Of a DNA stretch of 64,000 bases, positions 49,431-60,603 are shown piece by piece. This DNA is from Anarhynchus alexandrinus (Eukaryota > Chordata > Aves > Charadriiformes > Charadriidae): NCBI GenBank assembly GCA_008711295.1, contig VUYV01000295.1, forward strand, positions 766,813-830,812, in the 5' to 3' direction. The notes beneath the pieces are model-generated. The model was not told where the DNA came from and did no database searches. It saw only the letters and a program-made list of their open reading frames with translations. Numbering within the stretch: the first letter of the stretch is position 1; each line of letters starts with the position of its first letter. Both the position numbers and the translations under genes were made by a program.

Positions 49431-50656
49431 GGAGGCAGAAGGGTAAGAGTCAGTACTATGCTCAGAAGAGCAGAAACAGAGGAACACCACAGAGACACTA
49501 CGGGGAGGACTGATTTATTTGGATCCCAATTTAAGGGGTGATTTGTCTTGATAGTCTAAGAATTGGTTGCATTATGTCTAGTTGACTTGGATCCATATTT
49601 TCAGATCCAAGCAAGCAGTCTTTCATCCTACTTTCATTCAGTTTGTTGGAAGGATGTCTCTTGAAAGGTAGCTCAAAAAATGAGTCTCTCTTTTCCTGCT
49701 GATGGTTTCCACCTTCTCTTTTATGAAGGGCCACCTGATCAGTGGCTGTCCTGCGGTTGCGTATGCAGTTACCTCAGGCTGGCAGCCTTCAAATCCCTTC
49801 TTTCCTGAGTTGTCAGGATTTCAATAACTTCAGAGACACCTGTAAGCCTGACCCTGAAGCCTCTTGCAAGTGGGTGTGGGTCAAGAGGCTCGGGATCAGT
49901 ATTCTAGAAATATCAGTGCAAAAACTCTGAGATTGGCTTATCTCCTAACTGTAACTCTAGGATTTAAAACAAAGTTTTATGTCGAGGTTTAATTATCCTG
50001 AATAGAATCCGTTATAAATCATATAGATATAAGGCTAAATGATGTAATTTAAGATATAACTCAAATGAAGTCTGAGGTTAAAACACACTGGAAATAGATC
50101 CACGCAGCCTTACTGCTGCTCTTTGGTGGCAGCAGAAGTAGCCACAATGTGCTTGTCGTACAGCAAGTGCCGTGATCCTTTAAAGAACTTGCAAGCAAAG
50201 GTGCGCAGTGAAACAGTCACCCTGTAATCCCCGTGCACGGGTCTTTGTGGGAAGAGAAGCTTCTGGGATTGTTTCGCTCACCTAAACAGCATCATCTGCC
50301 AGCATTCAGGACGATAAGCACTGAACACATTTAAAAAAATCCATACATTAAATAGTAAGCCGTTTTGTATATCGTGTTACCTATGTCTATCTCTTCATCT
50401 GTTCTCCACCCTGAAATTAATTTTCTTTTCAATGTCATCCCAAGATTTACTGTGCGGGTATATAGTTGTGTACGTGGGCACACCGCTTAAGAAAAACGTT
50501 TCCCCCACTGGAAATTAAACTATTGAATGCTTTCAAGATGTATAGTCAAGTGTCTGAAAAGCAGAGTGATTTGTTTTGACTTATTTATTAGAGAAATTGA
50601 TAGAGTGCAAGTGAAGCATTTTAGCTTAAGCAGTTTCTTTATCACTGAAATGGGAA
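49431..50656. repeat. Direct repeat B, second copy (1.23 kb)
   Basis: Starts at the base after the N and matches 48202-49429 to its last base, then continues into unique sequence (CGAAGTACAACTCG). Left unique flank is present only before copy one and right unique flank only after copy two, the arrangement expected from two overlapping contigs that were not merged. Confidence 0.97.
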
Positions 50657-53600
50657 CGAAGTACAACTCGTTGCGCTTTAATTCTGCATCAGGGTGTTAA
50701 CTAGAATTGGAATTAGCCTTTATGGTGCTTTTTTGATATTACCGGAGAGCAGAGTGAAAAGATTATTTGTTTTTTTAAAATATGTTTTTCCTGTGGAGGG
50801 GTCTACACAGAGGCTTTCTGACAAGCTTAACTACTGCAGCAATATTCCGAGGCACTGCTGTAGTATCCGAAAATATGCCTTTGTCTAGGAAACAAGTGAA
50901 GATGAACTCATTGGCATCAAGTTAGTCAGGAGCTAAGCTACAAGGTCCACACGAGGTTTAGCATCCTTGGCATTCGCGGTTCTAATGGCTGAAGTGACAT
51001 ATGGAGCAAGGAGTAGAGGAAACAAAGCAGGGTAAAGCAGAGGAAGGATCGGAGTGGAGAGCGTGGTACGCTGCTCGTACTTGCTTTGGAAAATTGTTTA
51101 CATCGGCTGTAAAACAGTTTGGTTAGATAAGAACATAAACAGACTGAGAGATCTATGAAGCAGTGAAATTCGCTAGAATCTTTCCTGGAAAGATGGGAAA
51201 TGCCGGACAAAAAGGGATCTCGAGGACTATTGAGTAAAGTTCCCTGTCATCACAGGCTCTGTCGCTTAATCCTTTCTAATCCCATAATTAGTTTTCTTTT
51301 GTATTTAGAGATTTCATTTTCCCACTAACTTGCTTAATTCTTTGTTTGTCTCTCCATCCCTAAAACACTTATTACCATCTTGTTAATATCGTAGGTACAT
51401 TTTGGTTGTAACTGGCATTGGGCTGCTGGGGTTTATCCTTGAAGATCTACAGTTAATTTTTGTTCAGTATTTTTATTTCTGGGGCATAGCAGTCATTGCT
51501 AAAAAGTACATGGAGAAGAATTCTGATGTCAAATGGAAAACCTGATTCAAATAGGAGTTCTTTGTGCTCTATAAGTTCTATATGTTATGAAGCAATTCTG
51601 TGTATGATAACTGCCATACGATGTGCTGAATTGCTTTAGCGAAAATTTAAATGTATAATATTTTGTCTTGATACTTAGAGCTTCTGTATTGTGTTTATCA
51701 GTTACTGATTCATCATCATCGCAAAGTTGAGTGTACTTCCCAAACTCTTTTATTCTGTTGGCTGTTCTTTCAAGGGCCCTGAAGCACAAAGCTATCGCGT
51801 GTAGGACAGTACCAAGAAAATCTTCTCTCTGTTTTTCTACTTAGCGGAAATAATTGGCCCTTGATGCCGAGCGCGGCAGTCGCACCCACAGCCGCCCAGG
51901 GAAGGAGGCGGCCCGTGGCAGGAGAGGAAGCGAAGCAATCGGTGACTACGGTTTGTCCTTTCGTCACGGGTCAGGGATGCTGCCAAGACTGGAATCACAG
52001 ATACCGTTTCCCCCGCGGTAACCTTTCTGTTCCGATTACCGAGCTGCTGCGGAGCAACGTTTGTGACACTGTTTCCACTCGTGGTTACTATTTGGCCAGC
52101 AAAGATGATTTGCATTTTTTGCTATTTGAAATTTAAAATTGCTTCCTGGCCGCTTTTCTACTCAGCCTGCACTGATTGTAATGTTGTAGCAAATTCAGAG
52201 TATGAGCGGAAAAATATCCCTGTTGAAAGCTCTTTTATCTTTTTTCAGTTTTTTGTTCTTCAGTGAGTGAGCAGAGAGGCACTAATTATTTGATGATGGT
52301 TGATGACGGGTAGGATGATTTTCAAAGGGAACAGAATATCACAGGAAAGCGTCCGCCAGTAAGGAAAGGAAGGAAAGAAGCAACCGCTGAGGCTGATGCA
52401 GGGTTCAGAAGGGTAAACCATAATCTGAACTGGCCGAGGCAAGGTCAGATGTCTCTGCTTAGCGATGTCCTAATTAGTAAAGCTACTGATGAACTATGAG
52501 AGCAATACTGCCAGTCTGATGTTAATCACATGAACCTAACTCACTTAATTGGATTGTGTCTTGCCACTTTGCAAATCCTAATTATACAAAGAGGCTATTT
52601 AGCAGCAAGCATGCTTGAACTCTACAAAAGATTTTCTTCTCTGTCATACTGTTCTTCATTAAAATAAGTCCCTTTCAAGAAGTATGCTTCTGCTCAAGTT
52701 ACGTGGCTTAAAAGATGATGGCTATTGGGATTTTATCTTTTTCATCTTAAATCAATATTTACTGGTTAAATCTGGCCAATGGAGTGTTTCTACAGTTTCC
52801 AAAGAGGTGAGATGTAAATGGAAGAACGTTGTCACCAGGTAATGGTCTCCCGCCAGTTCAGAAAAACCAAAGCAGAGCAAAGTTATTGATTGCAAAGCAG
52901 GCAGAGATTGATTGTAGAACAGTGTTTTCTTACAATGAAGTTGTAAGATACTCTTCATTTCTGTTAGTTCAAATGAATAATATAGATTTGTCCATTTTGT
53001 TATGGGGGTGTTTTTGTGCAGAAGTGATTACTGCACCGTTACTATTTGTACTCTCTTTGGGCTATGAAATAGACTGACTGATTTGGGTTTGTAAAGGCAG
53101 AGGACCTAAGGCTCTCCATTTCCACTGTGCCATTCAGCAAATCAGGCTACCTCCTCCATAAGGCTGTGTTAAGAAATATATTATTATCTCTTTAAGTTGT
53201 ATGGTTTTGTGGCATTCAAGGATCAGAGAAAGTTTAGTGGACTCTGTCTCTTCTGGGTTCCTGAGCTGGCTTTCTCTTCTGCTTTGGCTTTCTTACCCAT
53301 CTGTGTATCTCGACTTTTTGCGTTTCTGGCCATCCTGCCCAGCGTCTCTTACACGACAACCAGTCGAGGGAAAGGCTGTGAATTCTTGATGGTGAATAAA
53401 GCAATTTGAAGGGTATTCCTAGTTCCTGCTGTATAGAGGGGATTACCTTCCTGACAGCCCACATGAAAATCTTGTCTTCCAAATGACTGCAATTGTTTGT
53501 TCAAAAAAACCCCGTCCTGCCTTGTTGTTGCTACCTGCAGGGTGGCTGAGTTGGCGCTGTCTTTTCCATCTTCTATTTCTTTTAAAATTTTTATTTGCTC

Positions 53601-54289
53601 CTGCTGAGAGTGTTCGGTCCTAAACGGTTGTGTCTGTAGGGCGAGCTGATTAAAAGCTTGCAAGTGTTGGCTCCTGCTGAGACCAGCGGTGAAGCTGCCA
53701 TAGTGGCACCGGTGGGAAGAGCTACACTGCCTGGTAAATCGTGCTGGTGCACCTTCTCCCACAGACACTTTTCTAGGAATTGACTACCTCATGTATGCCC
53801 AGTGCTGAACCAGAACTAATTAGTTCAGCTCATCAACCCCATTTCACCGTGCTTGTATGATTTTAAGGAAACGTCTACGCAGCTCTTGCTGTGTCATTTG
53901 GAGCACCGAGTGACTTGGCACCTGCCTGGATGTCTGTAATGCAACAGAGTGTGAACTTGCCCCAGAAAGCTAGGTGTCATCGCTTTGAAACCGCCTTGTT
54001 TCTGGATGGCAGCTGTATGTTTATTTCCACAAAAGGCAAATGTCTTTTTTTCTTTTCTGGAAACAAAAATGAAGATGACAGTTGCCATAGACAGCAGCTC
54101 TGATAGGCTGCTTCTGTTCTCAGTAGTATCCAAATCTATTTTTTTCATATACAAACCCCAGAATTCCTCTCTTAGATCTACAAAGAGCACTTTAGATGGT
54201 TGTGAATATTTATGAAAGAGAACCAGCAACAGTCAGCAGGTGCAGAACCACAAAAAGACTTCTGTTTCATTCCTGTCTGGTCAACACAC

Positions 54290-54307
54290 TTTTTTTTTTT
54301 TTTTTTT
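54290..54307. repeat. T18 homopolymer
   Basis: Eighteen consecutive T on the plus strand, one of the longest homopolymers in the window. Confidence 0.75.
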
Positions 54308-55533
54308 CAAAAGGAAAAAGGTTCTATGAGTTCAAAAAGTTTCTTTTGTACTTTAAAACAAAATTGTTTTTAAAAGGAGTTTTTTTCCAGGACAGGTATT
54401 GGAAGAATTTTGCATAAAACCAATAGATGTTAGTTAAACAAACCAACAAACCCCAAAGAATTCTACTGGTTCATTTATTAATGGTTTAGCTTCACTCTTT
54501 CTGCATTTTTTAAGGCAGCCAAAAATGCTGCTTTTCAATGTGGTTCTTTTTCTATAAAGAAAGTGGCCCTATACACACCTGCCTGATGTTTCTTAGGCTC
54601 CTCTTTACGCTGGTCCTTGTTCACTGAGCTGCTTCGAAGAGGATTGTTCATCCTTTTGCTGCTGGAGTTCCCTAGTCTTAGATGCACACCTAACTGTACC
54701 CTCCAAGTACCTTTAGGCTAAACCAAAACTGTAAATAACCTAAGGAAGGAGGAAAAAAACCCCTTAAATAGTTGATCCCCAGTGCACTCTGAAATCTCTG
54801 TCTCTTCCTTGACTATGTGCGTTGCCGATCTGGCCAGGGAATGCCACTGCTCATTCCTCATCCAAGTGCCTTGATTTCCCGAGTCCCTGGAATTCCCTGA
54901 AACCTGAGCAAATTGAGGGCGTAAGAGAGAAGAAAAATGTGTGTTTGGTACAGTAAGTCATCCACATCTCACCCTGCTGGAAGGGTTTAGATGTTGCCTT
55001 GCTGTCTACTGCCCCAATTATATATCCCCTCACTCCTCAGACAGCTGCTGGGCACCTGTGTCTAATTGCATTTTCTTCTCTTTAGGTATCTACCTTTCAT
55101 TTTTCATCACAATATTACAAATCTAATCCAGTCCATGATATTTCAAAAGAATTTCTCACTAAAGCATTTGAAATGCCTTACAAAACGAGATGTGAGGAAG
55201 GGCCATGAGAGGTAATAATAGAATGAGGTCAATAACTTTGCACTTCCTTTTCTCTTTTTTTCTTGTTATATTCAGCTTGCTGTTTCTAGGGAAGGTTTCC
55301 TCAAAAACAACGTGTGGATTTTGGTCTCCGAGAATGAGGTGCAATAGAGCCAAGTGTGATGTCTCGTGGCAGATTGCTCCATAGGTAAGGTCCTGCTTTT
55401 GCAGATGATCTGTCATCAGATGATGAACATCTGATCATCTCCAGCTGTGGGATCTCTGAGATACATGACGTTGTGTCTGAAATTCAGTAGATTGGCTGCT
55501 TTTGAGCTATTGATGAGCAAAAATACCAGAATA

Positions 55534-55545
55534 CCCCCCCCCCCC
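55534..55545. repeat. C12 homopolymer
   Basis: Twelve consecutive C, followed about 30 bases later by an A12 run. Both lengths are prone to sequencing error. Confidence 0.75.
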
Positions 55546-56934
55546 TTCAAATCCCCTCCTGAAGAGAGGAACTAAAAAAAAAAAAGTTTTAGAATTTTAA
55601 AATATACGTTTGTATGTGACTGTTTTATTACAATATTGCTTAGAAAATCTCCTGGAACTTTGAGAACTGGCCAGTCTCAAGCAACTTCAGGTCCCCGTGG
55701 ACTAGATGAGACCAGGTGTGAATGCAGTGGGCAGACTGGGGGGCAGCTGCTACTGCTGACACCATTTCCATCCTCAGGTTTAGCACTGGTCTCGCTGCTA
55801 GAGATGAGTACGAGACAGGTCTTACTGACCCTTTAGGCCATGCCTTGAACTCTGGAGCAGGTTTAAGGGCAGTGGTGTGCTGCATGTAAATACTATATCG
55901 TAACACGTTTAGCAGAGGACAGCAAAGGAGTTAAACATAGCATACCATATATTTTTTTCTGCATTAATCTGCCACACTGTGGGAAACAAGATGTGAATCG
56001 AAATCAAATAAAAAATTCAAGCAGCTTGAGGAAAGTGTCTTAATGTAAAAGTAAACGCTCTTAAATAAAACTATAAATACTTCTGCATTTTCCAATACTG
56101 TAAGAGTACTGGATTGGGTTTTTTTATATAAATCTGTGTTGAAAACTACTGACATGATCATAGGCTGCTCCTTCATTAGGTAAAAACCCCTTTTTCCCTA
56201 CCCCCAAAACAAACGGGATCTTGAAATTGATAAATAATCTATGGCAGAGAAGCTGTAATCACAGGTAACATTTTTGCCTTGGTAGTGTAAAAAAAAAAAA
56301 GTAGCCTATATGTTAAGAGAAACGGGCACCCACATAATAGAAATAACCAGTAGCTTCGGAAGCGATGCAAATAGACCCGATGCCACATACCGAGCATAGG
56401 AATAGGTTGTTCAAAATTGTGGAATGGAAATAAATATGACCCTCACCCCAGCAGGCTTCGAGACACAGGTGTAACTTAATTCTTGTGAACATGTATGTGT
56501 CTATGCGCTTGCCTGGGCAGGGTCTGGGTTTGCAGTGCCTCCACGGTGAAGTAATTGCCCGTCTTTGTACGGTGATGCCTGGGGACCGCAGCCAGGGTCA
56601 TGGGCTCTCCGTGGGTGGGGTGGTAAAACGGAGCTGTAGAAACAGTCTGAGCGGGAGTGTTTTGTTGTTGAGTTTTTATCTCTTGACTGAACTCACTGAA
56701 ATACGTTGACTTATGGAAGTGCGACACGGGGTTATGAGGCATCTAGGGGCAGTTCAGCAGGGGTGGGGACAGGGTTCGCTGTATCAATCAGAGCAAGTGA
56801 AGTGGTCGGATAGGTTAGGCAGTGACACAAAATAACACAGGAAATACTTAATTGATGTTATCTAAACAGAATCACAGCTTTCCTCTAACCTTGAATGCTA
56901 CGTTCAGGTATAGTTGCGCTACAGCAGAAGGACA

Positions 56935-57415
56935 TGGCAGAACTAGAAGAGATTCAGAGGGCAATGGAAATGACTAGAGGCAGAGGGGCTACCAAGCAAA
57001 GAGATATTTATAAGGCTTGCCTGACCTAGTTAAAGGAAGGAGGACACAGTAAAAAATGTTAGTGGTGTATGAAATATGAACTGGTATGGAGAAGCTCGAT
57101 CAAACGCTTAGCTTTTACTCTTCCTCATAACAAAAGAACAAAGGGATATTGAAATTAAAAGGCAACAAATTTAAAACAGATAAAGAGAAACACATTTTCT
57201 TGCAACGTTTATTTAATCTATAGAAATTGCTGAGGCAGGACGACGCTGTTGCCAATAGCTCAGTTAGGTAATAAAAAATGACGAGACACACATGAAAAGG
57301 AGTTCAGTTACACAAGCCAGGAAAAAAAGTTACATTATATGAGCAATTAATCAGTCTTCAAGGGAAAAATAATGATCAACTGCTGGGTGCAGGAAGAAAT
57401 ATCTGAGCCTTGAGT
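56935..57415 (+). mobile_element. Ancient CR1 LINE body (ORF2 end and 3' region), decayed
   Basis: Words in order match the old amniote CR1 consensus as I know it: AACTAGAAGAGATTCAGAGG and GCAATGGAAATGACTAGAGG, then CTCATAACAAAAGAACAAAG, TTGAAATTAAAAGGCAACAA, ATTTAAAACAGATAAAGAG, TTGCAACGTTTATTTAATCT, and beyond that CAGGAAGAAATATC. Together they form the plus-strand ORF2 C-terminus region and 3' end, with many stops and indels. It is far older than the copy at 8.64 kb. Both boundaries are approximate. Confidence 0.8.
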
Positions 57416-60400
57416 TCTTAAGGGGGCAAAACTTCTCTTAAATTCAGTAGAATTTGGTCTAATTAAGGCCTGTGTGATTGGCTTCATCATTCTGCCCTCT
57501 CCACACGATTGTATAATTAGGAAAAAGTATATTTAAATACTGCTCAGTGCCTAAACACTGGATTTAGTGTGAAAATCCGCTTCTTTAGCTTCCGTTCTTT
57601 GGGAAAATGTTCTTGTGGAAAGGTTGGCTAACGCTTGGCTTGACGTACCGTCAATATCCTGCCCTATGATATTAAAGCCAGTTTACTCTAGAAGCTTCCA
57701 TGGGGCCGTACTTTTACGGCGCAGTTTGGGGCAAAGATCTGGGTATAAAGTCCTGTTTTGAGTCATGCTAATAGATGAGGCTTCCTGCAGGAATGCAAAG
57801 CCATGGGGGTTGTGTGGTGAGAGGAGAATATGTATTAGCATATCTTTGCTCCTGGGCTGCACAAGCTCTGTCATGTCGATATGATAGCAACATTTTAATT
57901 GGAAAATTCCAGAATGGAGGCTTTTAGCAGTGATGTGCTGTGGTGTTATCCTTTTATTAATATAAAAAAAAAATGCATTTACAATTACCTACCCATGATG
58001 CGAAATCCAGTGAAATTATATTGGATGAATATAGACCTGCCTGCCTACGATGTGTTATTAGTAGCTGGTGTTAAAAATGATTTTGAAAGGAAAGCCGCAA
58101 TGTGCCTGTTTTTCACAATATACTTGGACTAAACCATTAAGTCAAAAAGACTCTGTCTCTTGTCTCAGATCTCCTTTGTATTACCCTGCCTAAAATTTGT
58201 TTAAAACATAATTGCTTCATACGGTAAGTATGTTTGAAGCTAAGCTTACGTCTGTAAATAACCTTTAAAGTTTTGAAGCATTTTTCTCGTGAGGATGTCA
58301 CGCTGGCTGTTTTGTATGCCGTGACGGTCGGTAGCGATTTAGCTTTCTTTCTCTAAAAAGACTTTTCAGGACCTCATTTTGCATACACTTGTGAAATTAA
58401 TGGATACGAAAGCTGATGTGATTGCTTGTGCGTGAACGTCTCTCAAAGGTAAAATAGACACCACGGGATATTCTTTGTCCGTAAAACAAGAAGCCTCACG
58501 TTTGACAGGCTGCTTACTTGCATCTGATAACTGACGGGTCCTTCTCCCAGCTCAGTCATGTCCCGAAGCCTTTATTATCCTGCTATTGTCTTGCGGGTCA
58601 GAGGCTACAGAACAAATTATTGTGATAAATGTCAATAGTTAATTTAACTCCCATTAAAATTTTCTGTGTCGTAAACCTTAAATTAAAGACTAATGGCATC
58701 TCTTTTATTATTCTCCGTGGCAGTAAAAACAGCATTACCTCTGGCTTTGGCTGGCAGGGAAAGGATGAAGTGACTCGAAAAATTGTTGTAAAAATACCGG
58801 AGGAGAGAGCGGTGGCCTACTGCTTTTCGTGATTACCTGACGGTCTGCCCGGCGTTCTCGGTAAGAAGGCGGCTGATCCTCTCAGCCGGATCCCGACCCT
58901 GCCTGGTGGCCGGTGGCCTCCCAGTGTGCTGGTCTCCTTTGGCATGGGGAGTTGTGCAAGTAATCAGACCTCTCAGAGCTGTTTGAAGTTCCTGAAGGTA
59001 TCGCTATTAATTACAGTCACCTATAATGAACCAGGCGGGAAGTTGTCTCCCATGTTGAGAAGGAAGAGAGAAATAAATGTTTTGGTTTTTTTTTTTAATG
59101 ACATACACAAGCAGAATGGGCACCCTATTTTACAGATAACACAAAAACTCGAATCCTATCGGAGCCACTTAATTCCTAGTGAAATTCTAGCTCCATTCAG
59201 TGAGGCTGGACTGCAATTAATTTTAAAAATCATTTTTAGCCATTGACTTTGGACAGTACCTGTCTCTGTTTTGAAGAACTATATTTTTCAAGCTCTTTCC
59301 TTCTTAAAAGGAAATGGGGTCTAAATGGGTGATCCCCCCAAAACTGTGTAGAATATGGATTAGAATGCTTGTGTGAAGAAATCTATGAAAAACCTCCAAA
59401 ACTAGGGGAGCTGGAGGAGGTGGACAGGGAACCTATTTTCCCCTTGGCACCTCTGATTTTGTGACCTCCCTGTACCTATAACAAATTTGGAGTTTCCAAC
59501 AGAATGGGGAGTGCTTTTCTCAGTTTAATAGGTGACATTTTAAATCTTAATGTTAGGGTCTATCTGGTTATATTGTTAGTCACTTAGAATATGTGGGTCT
59601 AAACATGTGAGCGAGGCATTCTCTAATAATATGCGCTTATTTTTCGTTAAGTTTCACTCACACTGGGTACTGTGGAAGAGCCATAAGACCATGATTCAGA
59701 CTGAAGTCATGAGGTGTGACCGTAGGTTGCTGTCCTTGATTAGGGAAGTGCTATATGCTACTGGGAATGCAAACATATAGCGATGGGTATTTGGATGACT
59801 TACCCTCCCGCAAACTTTATGGGAAGAGGCCAAGAGTGCTATTAGCAACTACAGTCAGATCTTAGTGTTCTCCATTATAAGTGTGTAAAAAAAACCAAAA
59901 CAAACCCAACCAAAAAAAAAACCAAAAAAGAGAAATTGTGAAAATGAAACATTTATGAAAGACCAATAGAGATATTCCCTTTCTTTGCAGATGACACACC
60001 CATTGGATGTCACACCATGAGATTGTGCCACACTTCTCATTATAACATTGTGCCTGTACTGTCAAAGTGTCTTTTGCCACTTGTGTGGGCTGTAGTGGTG
60101 GTCATCTGTCACGCTTATGGATTCAAGGACAAAATGGATGGTTTATGCAAGTGTTTCTCCATCATCTCTTGGTTATGTCATTGGGTTAGAGATGAAGTAC
60201 CTTGTGATTAAGTTTTTGAGAAGTTATATTCAGGTACTGTTAATTGTTGACAGATGGAGGTAGTTTTGTTAGTAATTAATTTGTTAGTCATTCAAAAAAG
60301 AAACAAAGTTATTTTAAAGTTATCTATTAAATGTGGAAGTTATTTAAGGATTATTTTTTTCTTTTTAGTCATTAAAGGCTTTAGGTTACCTACATTGGCT

Positions 60401-60602
60401 TAAGGTCTAGGTGGTTATTTTGTATTTTATTTTTCTGCCTATCTTGAGAAGTAAATATCAGGCATAGCTGAAATTTTCTTAGGCTTTGTGTTTAGTGTCA
60501 CACGTTGCTAAGGACTCCGAGGAGCCTTCAAATCTCCACTGAGCTTTAGAGAGTATAATAATAAAAACAAATGGGTGAAAGCTCAGCCATGTTCTACATT
60601 AA
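57416..60602. other. Unannotated sequence, possibly containing conserved non-coding DNA
   Basis: No gene recognised. The stretch has several dense AT-rich homeodomain-type words (57440-57545 and 58600-58720), treated as findings, and an A/C-rich run at 59887-59932. A purely compositional explanation remains possible. Confidence 0.5.
59887..59932. repeat. A/C-rich low-complexity tract
   Basis: A runs broken by CC and CCC (AAAACCAAAACAAACCCAAC, then A9). It is the complement-type equivalent of the G/T tracts elsewhere in the window. Confidence 0.6.
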
Positions 60603-60603
60603 N
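60603..60603. other. Assembly gap or ambiguous base (single N)
   Basis: Unlike the other two N positions, the flanks (CTACATTAA and TTAGCCTTTA) show no duplicated sequence. It may be a closed gap or one undetermined base. Confidence 0.9.

Larger units (their letters stand above)
50657..56934. other. Unannotated sequence, no gene recognised
   Basis: No exon, RNA gene or transposon supported. Contents are a GC/CpG-rich patch at 51860-52080, a homeodomain/SOX-motif-rich stretch near 52460-52630, a 139-codon minus-strand open frame at 53349-53768 of unknown nature, a T18 run at 54290, and C12 and A-run homopolymers near 55534-55586. Confidence 0.55.
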
